A DNA stretch of 64,000 nucleotides from Lampris incognitus (Eukaryota; Chordata; Actinopteri; Lampriformes; Lampridae), in contig NC_079216.1 of NCBI RefSeq assembly GCF_029633865.1, forward strand, positions 20,553,019 through 20,617,018, written 5' to 3'. The notes beneath the pieces are model-generated. The model worked only from the letters and a program-made list of their open reading frames with translations. It did no database searches and was not told the origin of the DNA. The position numbers and the translations under genes were made by a program. The stretch's first letter is position 1; each line of letters starts with the position of its first letter. Of this stretch, positions 53,664-64,000 are shown in pieces.

Positions 53664-56600
53664 CCCAGAATTATACTACCTATACAGCTGTAAAATTGAG
53701 TATAACATTTCCTCCTGTTCAAGTGCAAGAGCCATGTGATTGCTTTCAAAATAATGTTGATTATGGAAGTTTATAATAGACTATAGTTAAATGAAAATGC
53801 AGTCCCGTTATTGCATTTTGATTTATGCATGGACTATTTGTGAAAAAGTTTTTAATTCAGTCGCAGTAATGCTAATTGTATTTGAATTTTCATGTTTAGA
53901 ATGCACATTTATAAATATGACAATATATGAAAATGTTAACGAAATAGCCATTTGACGATTCATTTTAAAGAGATGTCCTGCATTAAGATTGACAGTATTC
54001 GAATTTGAAAATTCAAATGCAATGATTATTGCATTTGATCCATGCATCATCGAGTTCATAAATAACCTTTCAATTCAATAATACTACTGCGTTTGCATTT
54101 TTATGCTTGCCCGCCTCAATGGTTGACAAAATTCAAGTTCATTTGAATGTATTGTGTATCTCTTTCATCGTTGAAAGGGTGAAACAGTGCCGCTCTTTCT
54201 AATTGCATTTATGCCAAATTAAAATGATCTACAGATCCGCTGATCATAATCTGAAATCAATCACTCTTGGTGATGAGTAAGTGAGGGGATTACACCATGT
54301 GCACATATCAAAATATTTGGAAAAGTTTACTGGTATCTATGCATCCACATTTTCTCATCCACAAAGGTTCTTTTTTTAAATAACTGGCTATCCTAGCCAT
54401 TCTTTGGCGTTATCTCTGATGTTGTCATGATATCCTTAAGAGGATGGTATTATTATTATTACATTGTGTCATTTTGATGTTCTGAGAGGATTTCTTACAG
54501 GTTTTTGCCAGTTATGGCAGGGGGGCAAACTGTTTTCCACAAGCTGTTCATACTGTTCTAAAGTTTCATTGTTTTGATTGTGACTCAACAGTGAAATGCT
54601 TAAATTATCACGTTCGAGGGCTACTCCCTGTTGGCTTAAGCATGCAAGCTTTTAAATATATCATATGGTGAGTTGCTTTTTGAGTAGAAATTACCGGAGA
54701 ATTGAAGATGATGCAGAGGAATTGGGTGGATAGGAAAGGTGAACAGCTGAGGGCTTTTAGAAGGTAGGGCCTGGGGTTCAATATGAGCTAATTGTAATAT
54801 TTATAGTTTTCTACATATTTTATAGAAATTATGTCTGCACATTATATATAAATTGTATGTTCCCCACATACATTTTTAATGTATTTGCACCTAAGAAAAC
54901 TGCCAAATCTATTGTGGTCAGCACTAAAAAGCACACTGGTTAGCATTTAGAGACGATAATTTATTGTTGATGAGTAAGTTATTAACTATACTGTTATAAC
55001 GTTTTGTGCTATGGGCTGAGTTTGGTTTTGCCAAATAAACAATGCACTTGATGAATTGGAGTTTTCTCTTCTCTGCAATCCTTTTTTCCTTATTACAGAT
55101 GTATTAGTTTGAATACAGTTTAAATGTTACCAGGGACTTGTGGTTTACCAAAATTGACTATTGTCTGTAGACTAAAAGAGATTACAGCACTAACGTACTA
55201 TGGTGGTGCCATACATGCTTCCAACCCAGTACTTCACTAACTGATTTCACTGATTAGTCCTTTTCTGTCCAGCTAAATGAGTGTTAATCATAGACCTTCC
55301 TCAGGCATCGATGCCGTAAAATCTATGACCAAAACATTGCATTAAATAAGTAGTAATACATAACTAGTTTTGAGCCTTATTTGCAGTGTGCGGATATCCT
55401 CTTTTGTTCTATTTATTCTGGGGAGTTTTTTATTCTGCACCTGAACCCTCATTGGACTGTACACACGAATACCCCTTTCCTCTTTTTACATTTGAGATCG
55501 TTGTCCATTCTTGTGACATTCAATTTTGATGCTTGACTGAAAGGTTTCCTTAGAACTTAATTTTGGTGGTTCCCTGAAGTACGATCAGGTTTCACGAAAC
55601 CTTTTTAATTGGTGTGTGTAAATTCATTTCAGTCATCCAAGTAATATTCTAAAAACAAGTATGAAATGGGCATCAAACGGGTCTTTTTCAATCTGGCTTA
55701 CTTCCAAAATATAATTGGTGCCATAGATTGCACCTGTGTGCATTAGAGTGCCGTCTGCCGACACCTCCTGGTGAATTTTTTTTTCTGCCTGTTTGACGTC
55801 ATTTCACACATGAGAAATGGTTTTGTGGGTTTTCGGCTGTGATATGACATTTCTGAGGCAGGGCAGTTATGTTAATACAGAAATAAGGTCAAGTGAACGC
55901 ACTTCCAGTAGATGAATGATTGGTAATCATCAATGTAGGGAGTGCATGCAATAGAAACCTCATGCCTGTGAACATCTAATGAATATAGTGGCACCTGTCA
56001 ATTTGTAAAATTATACCAGGAAACTTCAACATACAATTTTGAACATAAAAGCCCCATTGTGTGTGAAATTCAGCATCGATCTCAACCAGTTAACCAGCAC
56101 ATTCAAGTACAGCCCTCCCTTGGTCTCACAGTGTAATAGATTCATAATACCAGTGTGACCCAAAAAATAGTAGTATTTACTTAAGGGCAGTCAGTCTTTT
56201 GCAGCTGCTTGCATCTCTAATACAGTTTTTCTGCCTATCTGCCACTCTACCTTTTTACCTTTCTCATCTTCTCCATGTCTGTCTGTCTAGACACTTTGAC
56301 CCATTGGACACCAAGTTGAAATCATGGGTTTCACTACGATAGCCTTTGGTCTGAAAGGTTCCCTAGCTTAAAATCCTAGGAAATTATTCCTGGGCATAAC
56401 AGCAATCTCCCTAGGCATTTTGCACAGCATTTTTCTGGAACCTTGTCCTTCACAGAATCCCAGAAATAGCACATTCAAAGTTTTCCTGTCTGAGGTGATT
56501 GTTAAACATACAACCAATTAGAAAATGTATATCCGCATTCTGATGAAAATAAATTTGAATATGTTACATTCTTGCAGCCAAATATCGATTTTCTGCCGCA

Positions 56601-56947
56601 TGCCACCTGCAATTTGGAGCTGATGTAATAACAGCAAAACAAGCAACTGTGTATTGTGCAAATAAGGAAACTAATGGAAAAAAGCTACACATTGGATTAA
56701 TCTAGTCCACCTGCCATGTTCAAACTTTGAGTTGACAAGGCGGTGAGGTTACAGACGTAATCATAGGATAGGAGGAGATCTACATTGCAAAAAAGCCATG
56801 GATTTATTTATTTATTTTGCGGACCTGAAAAGTGACTATCCAGGAAAAGCTGGAATCAACTTTGTGGTCCAAAAGATCTTTTTAAGGATCCCAACCCCCT
56901 CAAGGCAGTGGTGTGATGTGCATAGGATCTATCAAAGAAAGTTGAAT
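53664..56947. other. AT-rich, no gene recognised (wdr91 intron 5?)
   Basis: Long AT-rich stretch with no recognisable exon, RT or transposase. It is probably intron sequence of wdr91, since the next exons of that gene are not seen. Confidence 0.45.
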
Positions 56948-57425
56948 CAGTTCATCTGGATACGTTTATTGACATACATTTCATTACTCAACTAAGAGAC
57001 CTCTTCAATCTCAATTGACTGCAGGTATCCCCACTCTTATAAACAATACAGTGGCATAACAACTGAAACCAACGATTGGTTTCATATGCAAATTGATGTA
57101 ACCATTATCTAGTTAAAATGGCCATGTGTACTATTCACAGAGGACTGGGGATTAAGTTGCAATCACAACAGTAAGATGGCGACAGATGTACTCTTACCAC
57201 CCCCCCCCCCCTTGGTTCAGGGATGGTCATTCCCTCTTCACATCGATGGCCTCTTTGACTCCTCGTTCAAACCAGCATTCCTCCCTATCAAGGATGTGCA
57301 CATCCTCATCCTTGAAAGACTGGCCACTGGCCTGTAGATGGGTATAGACTGCGGAGTCCTGGCCTGACATGTTAGCTCTTCTGTGTTGTGCCATCCTCTT
57401 GGCCAGCGTCTGTTTAGTCACACTC
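56948..57425 (-). pseudogene. Penelope-like element GIY-YIG endonuclease fragment and 3' end
   Basis: The minus-strand frame reads TKQTLAKRMAQHRRAN, GQDSAVYTHLQASGQSFKDE, DVHILDREECWFERGVKEAI and VKRE, the C-terminal half of a Penelope GIY-YIG nuclease with the conserved R and E. The first GIY and YIG strands are missing, and the end is frameshifted at a C-run (57,201-57,212). The downstream sequence to 56,948 (TTGCATATGAAACC and TCCAGATGAACTGATTC complemented) is the terminal region also seen at 7,806-7,995. Confidence 0.85.
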
Positions 57426-57776
57426 CCTCTGTTTGTGTTGTAATCCGAACTTCTCTGTTCTTTGTATTGGAAACTGGTCCAGCCATGCTTGCATGTTAGT
57501 GCTTGTGAGGTAGCTAGCATTAGCAGGATAGCTAGCAAGCTAATAATTACATGGATTTAGGCCATTTGGCAGATCGAAGAAATAGCTCCTTACCAAGCTG
57601 AATATCTTGCTAATGTTAATAAAATAACTATATTGTAAAAATCAATATTCCAACCAAACAAAATAATAGCCAAGAATGCAAAGGGAGCGGGGGAAGGGGG
57701 AGGAACGTGAAGGGAGGTGGGAGGTTTGTTTTGGTTTGGTCTGAGATGCTGGTGCTGATTATCTTACATAGTACCT

Positions 57777-58330
57777 CTAAGCTAGGCTAAAATCAATTAA
57801 AAATATAACAGGGAGCCAGTGTAGGGAGGCAAGCACGGAAGTGACTTGCTTAAAACTACCTGACAGACAACCAACATTAGTACCAAAAGGGCTGATGGAA
57901 TTTGGGGAACCGAACAGGTTGACCGCAGACATCATTAAATTTAAGAACATTTTTGAACATCCAAGATTTAACATCAGAGAGGTACGTTGTGAGATTTGCT
58001 GCAGCACTAGGATCTGTGGGTTTTAGTGGCATGTATAATTGAGTGTCATCAGTATAAAAATGGTAAAACACATCTTGATTTTGAATGACCTGGTCAAGGG
58101 ACAGCATGTTTAAAGAAAACAAAGGGGCCAAGAACTGAGCCTTAAGGGACACCACAACTCGAACTAAGCCATAGAGGAAGTAGTTACCCTGAACAACAGA
58201 AAAAGTTCTGTTGATGAGGTAAAAGTGTAAATAAACTAAGAGTCGAGTCTTTGATGCCAACCCAAGTCTCTAATCAATGTAAGGAGGATGCTGTGATCGA
58301 CTGTGTCAAAGGCAGCAGTTAAGTCTAAAA
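57777..58330 (-). pseudogene. L2-type LINE RT fragment
   Basis: The minus-strand pieces SLNMLSLDQVIQNQDV, YHFYTDDTQLYMPLKPTDPS and LTTYLSDVKSWMFKNVLKFN are the RT core, with the catalytic DD in the form TDD where ADD is expected, and the region after it. Stops and frameshifts are present. This region is missing from the 20.9-22.5 kb copy. Confidence 0.8.
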
Positions 58331-58747
58331 CAGGGATGGGCAACTCTGATGATAGAGAGGGCCACAAAAAATGTATCCTCACTACCAGAGGGCCAGATTG
58401 TGACCGTGTACTTCCACCAGTGGGCTACTGTAACCCCATCACTCAATTAACCAATTATAGCTACTAATTTAATGAAAAGAATAAACTATATATCAGTAAT
58501 CAAAGTTTATTATACCAACATTTCTATTTAATGAGCTTAACACAGAAACAAAATGTCCAAATTCATGAATGATATACAATTATTTCATTGCAGTGGGATC
58601 TCAAAAATCATCATTCAATAATGGTACACAATGATAAGCGCAGGATCAGACCAGGAAAAAGTCCTCCTACGTGTGTGTAAACATCTTTCTCCAATCAGTT
58701 CAACAGTTCAAACATTATTATAGTCAATTCAGCAAGCTTCTGTAAAC
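58331..58747. other. Possible hAT-type repeat, otherwise no gene
   Basis: CAGGGATGGGCAACTCTGATGATAG and AGAGGGCCA words resemble the end of a common nonautonomous hAT repeat. The other end was not identified. Confidence 0.3.
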
Positions 58748-59562
58748 ATGTGGAATCAGGGAGGATACAGTGAAGCAAGCACAATTAGATACAACCAGTC
58801 CCCAGGAGGCTTTGCATCACCTTCATTATCCCAGGGAGGAGAAAAGAAAGGGAGAACACGTGCCACACAACTTATCCCATGCACAGAGTGTCTCAGCTGA
58901 TGTCTGCTGCCCAGACTGATGAGGCTTTCAGGGTCGAAGTTTGCCAGGTTACTTTTGTGGGTGTTATCAGGAGCACAGACAAATCCATGACTAACATCCA
59001 ATGCAAAGTTGATGACATGACTTGCGCTTCTATGGATGTTAAGCAGTGGGTGGACACAGAGGATCCCAGTGTGGACAGCACTGTCGTACCCCCAGGCACA
59101 TATGTCAAAGTCTCTGGCAACCTTTGCTCCTTTCAGAATCATTGGTCTGTGATGGCATACTGACACACTATCAGGCCACTGGAGGACAGGAATGAAATCA
59201 CCACACATGCTTGAAGTGGTGCAAGCACACATGCAACTCAGCAAACCACAGACTGTGACAGGTGGTGGAGGAGAAATTAACTCTAGCATCATGCCCATGT
59301 CACAGCCTGGTATGGGAAACATGGGAGGAGTAGGTGAGGGATACTCTGGTGCAAATGACATGGTTTACAATGGGCCAAGTCCAAATCAGAATCAGGTTCT
59401 GAGGTTGATAAGAAGTTGTCCAGATGCCCAGGGAATCGGCATTCAAAATCTTAAACAGCAACTTAGTGCCACGAGTCTTGCTGTCATCAAGCAAGCGGTG
59501 GAGTCCTAAGCAATGGACACATTTTTTCTACCATCGATGAGGAACACTTCAACAGCCAGTGA
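58748..59562 (+). pseudogene. rpa2: Processed pseudogene of RPA2 (RPA32), copy 1
   Basis: The intronless sequence runs from ATG (58748) to TGA (59560-59562). It reads [91 protein letters not shown], the winged-helix part PNQNQVLRLIRSCP and SNGHIFSTIDEEHFNSQ. These follow RPA2 end to end: phospho-region, OB-fold D, linker, winged helix. RPA2 is the middle subunit of the single-stranded DNA-binding RPA heterotrimer. Lesions include an insertion near 58,885, a small deletion near 58,935, a stop/frameshift near 59,160 and a loss near 59,505. Lack of introns marks it as a retrocopy. Confidence 0.9.
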
Positions 59563-59819
59563 TGACTAGTCTAGGTCTCTTCCAGTTCCCGCTGATAGCA
59601 CTTATACACCAGTAAGTTACACATGGGCGACCTCAACCAGATCAAATGGTCATTACCAGAGTGATATGTTTTACACAGGACCAGCAATCCTTCTGTGTCA
59701 TTTCCACCCAGAAGGTCTTGGTTGTTTGTTTAATGGCACATTACAGCGCCATTGTGACTGTTGTGTTTCAAACATTATTATAGTAAATTTATTATAGTCA
59801 ATTCAACAAGCTACTGTAA

Positions 59820-60125
59820 ACGTGGAATCAGGGAGGATACAGTGACGCAAGCACGACTGGATACAACCAGTCCCCAGGAGGCTTTGCATCACCTTCATTA
59901 TCTCAGGGAGGAGAAAAGAAAGGGCGAACATGTGCCACACAACTTATCCCATGCAGTTTCTCAGCTGATGTCTGCTGCCCAGACTGATGGGGTTTTCAGG
60001 GTTGAAGAGGTCTGCGTTTCCCAGGTTACTTTTGTGGGTGTTATCAGGAGCACAAACAAATCCATGACTAACATCCAATACAAGGTTGATGACATGACTT
60101 GCGCTCCTATGGACGTTAAGCAGTG
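59820..60125 (+). pseudogene. rpa2: Processed pseudogene of RPA2, copy 2, internally deleted
   Basis: The start is ACG instead of ATG. The frame WNQGGYSDAST...[16 protein letters not shown]...[18 protein letters not shown] is cleaner than copy 1 but stops at MDVKQ. It then joins TTTTACACAGGACCAGCA, which in copy 1 lies at 59,673, downstream of the stop. Thus roughly 600 bp were deleted. Upstream sequence (TCAAACATTATTATAG) is also shared with copy 1, so the pair arose by local duplication after retroposition. Confidence 0.88.
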
Positions 60126-60354
60126 TTTTACACAGGACCAGCACCCCTTCTGTGTCATTTCCACCCAGAAGGTTGTGGTTGTTTGTTTAATGGCACATTA
60201 CAGGGGGATTTGTGACTGTTGTGTTTCAAACATCCTGTTTTACAGTGGTTGCCTCTGCTATCAAGTCCCCATTACTTTGCTGTGAGAAACTCCATCAGTT
60301 GATGCCATAATTTCATCTTCCTCTCTTCACTGAAACAAATTTTGTTATTTTAAA

Positions 60355-60835
60355 ACGTTCATTAATAATAATAATAAATCAAACTTATATAGCGCTTTTC
60401 TAACACTCAAAGTCGCTTTACAATAAATGGCGGTGAAACAAGACAACAGATAAACATAACAGACATACGGGGTGGATGGGAAGGGGGGGATATGAGAAGG
60501 AGAAGCGGCAGCCACACACGACGCCAGCAGTACTCTCCGACTTAAACAGATACAAAAGGGCAAGAAAAACAAAAAACAAAAGCATGTAGATGTTGATTTT
60601 CTGTAGGGGTTTACTCGCGTAGCCTATTCCGTTCCCGAGGTATCCACTAGGCAGTGGCACCATTTAACTCATAGCTGGGGGGTAGTTTGTAGGCATCAGG
60701 GAATATCCACGCACCGGTGGGCCTGCACACCGCACGTCTAGGGGCCAGACCTCCTCCGAGTCCCTTGTCCTTCAGCCAGGGTGCTGTTGGAGAGGCTATG
60801 TACTGGCAGGGAGATACTTACATGCTCAGCTCTTT
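60355..60835 (-). repeat. LINE/SINE 3' region, copy 1 of a pair
   Basis: The minus-strand tail (AGCGCTATATAAG and TTATTATTATT, complement of 60,362-60,395) heads sequence shared with 62,608-63,165: GACGCCAGCAGTACTCTC, GTTGATTTTCTGTAGGG, GGCATCAGGGAATATCCAC and GGAGAGGCTATGTACTGGC. No frame is recognisable. Confidence 0.75.
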
Positions 60836-61022
60836 AAATTATTATTAAAAAGTTCCTGGATAAAAAAAAAAAAAAAAGACTTCCAGTTTGTGGGAACATG
60901 TGACAGAAAGCATAACCTCAGGCTCTCCCACTAATTTCTTTCAGTTCTTACTTTTTTCACCATCCCAGATAGGTTTGAAGTAAAGTCGTGAACGGCTAAC
61001 TGTCTTTTAACACTCCAGCACA

Positions 61023-61795
61023 ATGCCAGAACATCATAAATTACCAAAGCAAGACAAACCAGACGACATGCCTGCAAGTAGTGGCTCCTCTGAGACGAGC
61101 ATCGTTAGCATGCTAGCAGACCTTATGGCAGAAATTAAGACGAGCTTCGTGGTCCTGTTGACAAAATTGGATAAAATACAGTCTGCGGTGACGGAACACT
61201 GTCACGCATCGACTCTTTGGAATCAAACACCAACCTCCAGGACCAGCGCTATCAGAACTAGAGGAACGATGTGAGGCTCAGGCCACAAGCAATGCGAGGC
61301 TAGTGGCTAAAACAGTGGATTTGGACAGACAGAGCCACAGAAACAACAGAATTATCGACCTCCCTGAGTCCATTGAGGGGCCAAGACCCACTGAATTCTT
61401 TTCACAACTCCTGGTCGAACTATTGGGCGAACAGACTCTCTTGTCACCACCAGAACTGGACTGAGCACACAGAGCACTCTTCGCTAAGCCGCGGCCTGTG
61501 ATTATTCGCCTACACCGCTACCAGATCAGAGACTAGGATATCAGGGAGGCTCGCAGATGTCAGGGTAAACTACAATATCGTGGCTCAGCTGTATAGGTTT
61601 TCGAGGATTATACCCCAGAGGTGCTGGAGCAACAAGCGAAGTACAGAGAAGTCATGTTGGAGCTGTACGGTTTAGGCCTCAAGCCATCCCTGCTTTATCC
61701 AGCTCACTTACAAATCACACTTCAAAGCGGGGCTAGACAACGGCTCTCCTCACCTGAGGAAGCAGAAACTTTCGCGGCTGGCTACCAGCAGAAAT
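61023..61795 (+). pseudogene. L1-type LINE ORF1
   Basis: It starts MPEHHKLPKQDKPDD, followed by a helical stretch (MLADLMAEIKTSFVVLLTKL). After a frameshift near 61,225 come NRIIDLPESIEGPRPTEFF, SPPELD, a stop, RALFAKPRPVIIRLHRYQIRD and VFEDYTPEVLEQQAKYREVM. This is the coiled coil, RRM and C-terminal domain order of L1 ORF1 (Transposase_22) proteins, which coat L1 RNA. At least three stops are present. ORF2 does not follow. Confidence 0.85.
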
Positions 61796-61904
61796 GAAGA
61801 GCTGATATTAAACTCTTGGGACTGCTTACAAAAGTTTGGTTGAGTACTGTAAATCCAGTCTACAACACGTTCAGACATTTTTCTCTTACTTTTGTTATTG
61901 TTCT

Positions 61905-62106
61905 GACTGTCTGTCTAAGAATAATGCCAGGTACACTCGGGTGTCTGGGAGTTTGAGTCTTCTGCCCGTTTATTGTGTCTTGCTAGTTACACACTCTCGT
62001 GGTAGACCGCATGGTCCCGTTAGATTAACGACTTCCGCTACATCCGGTTAGTGAATTATGGGTAATGTAGTAGTCACCCCTTCATCCGGCAGTACTAAAC
62101 ATTACA
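61905..62106 (-). repeat. Candidate 3' LTR of the Ty3/gypsy element
   Basis: On the minus strand a purine tract (GAAGGGAGA, complement of 62,107-62,115) is followed by TGTAATGTTTAG, a typical polypurine-tract/LTR junction. An AATAAA (complement near 61,970) fits an LTR. The far end near 61,905 (TAGACA) is a guess, as the other LTR is not in the window. Confidence 0.5.
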
Positions 62107-62364
62107 TCTCCCTTCAAAAAAAAAAACGGGTGTGCAAATATACAAATAGTATATATATGGCACATAACCCAACAGTCTTGTAACATCACCTGCGTCTTGA
62201 ACTTAAGTAAACAGTAGCCAGTATAACAAATAATAAACTGTTTTCACATCAGGATACAGTAATAAACTGAGTAAACCTCAGATAACAGGTAAGGTTTTTT
62301 TTCACACATTTTTCTTTTTGTTATTATTATATGGCAGTGATCCGCCTACACCCTTTTCAATCAA

Positions 62365-62607
62365 TTATAAGTCAAAGACCTGCCTTGGCTTAATGACACG
62401 GCCATACCTCGTGCGGAGACGAGGCTCAGAGTAATTTGGTTTGCACACAGAACCGTGATGAGGTTCCTGTTCCCCTTGTCCAGTGACCTGACCATCTTTG
62501 TTGATCTCAGGCTGCTGTGTGTTGGGTGTGTGCTTGCCTTGTAACATGCTGAAAACCCCATGACTGTGCCAACTGTTGGAATTCGCATGAGCTGTAATAT
62601 GGCCTGT
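62365..62607 (-). pseudogene. Ty3/gypsy pol C-terminal tail
   Basis: The frame ends KPNYSEPRLRTRYGRVIKPRQVFDL and a stop, resembling the basic R-x-G-R-x-x-x-P tail of gypsy Pol proteins. It lies just before the purine tract and the presumed LTR. The link to the integrase fragment at 63.2 kb is inferred from strand and order. Confidence 0.55.
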
Positions 62608-63165
62608 TCTCACGAATAATAATAATAAATCAAGACTTACATAGCGCTTTTCTAACACTCAAAGTCGCTTTACAATAAACGGGGTGAAACAAGACAACGG
62701 ATAAACATAACACAGGCATACAGGGGTGGATGGGAAGGGGGGGCTCCGAGAGGAACAAGCGGCAGCCACAACACACGACGCCAGCAGTACTCTCTGACTT
62801 AAGACAGATACAAAAGGGCAAAAAAACAACAAACAACAGCACTGTAGACATTGATTTTCTGTAGGGATTTATTCCCGTAGCCTATTCCTCTCCCGAGGTC
62901 ACTAGGCAGTGGCACTATTTAACCCATAGCTGGGGGCTGGTTCATGGGCATCAGGGAATATCCACACACCGGTGGGTCTGCATACCACACATCTAGGGGC
63001 CAGACCTCCTCCAAGTCCCTTGTAGTTCAGCCAGGGTCCAAGGTGTACCCAGTTACCGTGTGTCGCCACGAGGAGGCACTACATAGGGCTTGCTGTTGGA
63101 GAGGCTATGTACTGGCAGGGAGAGACTTAGGTGCTCGGTTCTCCTGTTCGCATTTCTGCTAGCCA
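62608..63165 (-). repeat. LINE/SINE 3' region, copy 2 of a pair
   Basis: Same family and orientation as 60,355-60,835, starting at the TAATAATAATAAATC tail. It carries an extra block (TACCGTGTGTCGCCACGAGG) missing from copy 1. It splits the gypsy pol remnants. Confidence 0.75.
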
Positions 63166-63245
63166 GCGGTGAAGGTTGAGAGTGAGACATGACAGGCACA
63201 GAACACTACACCAATACACTAGATGCTTCACAACAATCCAACTTC

Positions 63246-64000
63246 TTACAGAATAATGTCAGACACACTAATGGCTGGTTTTTGTATGCCATGTCTAGCA
63301 AACACGGCTTTCATTTTATGGATGAAAGCAGCCGTGGTGATGTGGTGCAGGTGGTCAATTTCAAAGTACCTGCTGAGGTAGTCACATATGACAGTGTAGT
63401 TTTTAGAATTCCAGGGGAATATATCTGTGGCTACAGTCTGCCATGGGTTCTCTGGAATAGGCTGTGAGAGCATGGGCTCCTTTGTGGTAGCATTGTGGTG
63501 TTTGCTATAGGTCACACTTTATCACAGTTTCCTCTATCTGTTGACTCATGCCTGGCCAAAACATTATGTCCCTTGATCTGTGTTTACTTTTCTCCACCAA
63601 GTGGCCTGTATGTATGCGCTGTAGCATGTCTGCTCTGAGTTTGTGTGGAATGATTATTTTCTCACCTTTCAGGAGGATGATATCAGCCTCTGTGATCTCA
63701 TTACAGTGGTTCCAGTATTCACTGATGAGTGGGTGACATTTTTTTTCTTGTCTCCGGCCAGCCTGACCGAATGACTTGCTTGAGGGTGGACAGCTGCCCA
63801 TCCTCGGCTGTAGCTGCCTTGATGTCATCTAGCCTGTCAGCACTCACTGGAACTGTGCTGATGACGGTGTGTACCTGGGTCTCCATGGCCACAGACAGTG
63901 AACTGTCCTCATCATCCATGGATTTTCTTGACAGTGTGTCGGCAACTGGAATCTCTTTGCTGGGTCTGTCGATGAGGGTTATGCTGTATTTTTGCAGTGC
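63246..64000 (-). pseudogene. Ty3/gypsy pol: RNase H end and integrase, runs off the right edge
   Basis: Read from 64,000 leftwards: KYSITLIDRPSKEIPVADTL is the RNase H end. After a frameshift in an A-run at about 63,740, HKLRADMLQRIHTGH and SRDIMFWPGMSQQIEETVIKC give the integrase HHCC finger. After another shift near 63,508, PENPWQTVATDIFPWNSKNY contains the first catalytic D of the integrase core. The frame ends at 63,246 before the second D and E, so the core is truncated. The 5' portion (gag, protease, RT) must lie beyond the window. Confidence 0.85.

Noticed and set aside
54000..56900. Further wdr91 exons
   Set aside because: I looked for acceptor-preceded coding blocks continuing after LGDTEL and saw none that I could support.

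Overview
The window is animal nuclear DNA, almost certainly from a ray-finned fish. The evidence is a split vertebrate gene with GT-AG introns and one AT-AC intron, no bacterial-style operons, and a dense mixture of fish-type transposable elements: tRNA- and 5S-derived SINEs, L2/CR1-, RTE- and L1-type LINEs, DIRS, Penelope, Ty3/gypsy, hAT and Tc1/mariner. I cannot name the species.

Layout. 0-1.1 kb: 3' part of an ORF with acidic XPG/PIN-nuclease-like motifs and a cysteine-rich tail. 1.9-6.95 kb: a 5'-truncated DIRS-type tyrosine-recombinase retrotransposon (gag, RT-RNase H, recombinase, internal complementary region, right terminal repeat) joined directly to a Penelope-like RT fragment (6.95-7.8 kb). 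8-14 kb: mostly anonymous sequence with a 13 x 19 bp minisatellite and a small two-exon THAP-domain gene on the minus strand. 14.9-22.5 kb: an L2-type LINE split by a 5.39-kb hAT element and a 204-bp MITE, both bounded by exact 8-bp target duplications. 23.7-24.9 kb: a Tc1/mariner element with DD36E spacing, broken by one stop codon. 26-31.5 kb: a 5S-derived SINE and several tRNA-derived SINEs, one nested in another. 32-35.1 and 46.1-49.0 kb: two related RTE-type LINEs on the minus strand. 36.6-41.2 kb: a CR1/L2-superfamily LINE with a hAT-like MITE upstream.

The one clear host gene is WDR91, plus strand. Its first five coding exons lie at 42,347-53,121, and the remaining exons are not seen and presumably lie beyond the window. 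Its first coding intron (6.8 kb) hosts a hAT remnant, LINE ORF1 pieces with a solo LTR, and the second RTE copy. Its third coding intron is a textbook U12-type AT-AC intron. 56.9-64 kb: a Penelope GIY-YIG fragment, an L2 fragment, two tandem processed pseudogenes of RPA2, an L1 ORF1 pseudogene and a decayed minus-strand Ty3/gypsy element running off the right edge.

Apart from WDR91 and possibly the THAP gene and the first ORF, the coding capacity is decayed mobile DNA. The genes do not form one pathway. I did not find a convincing new multi-gene system. The most interesting observations are the AT-AC intron in WDR91, the DIRS end structure abutting a Penelope copy, the fully resolved nested insertions, the DD36E element and the nuclease-like first ORF.
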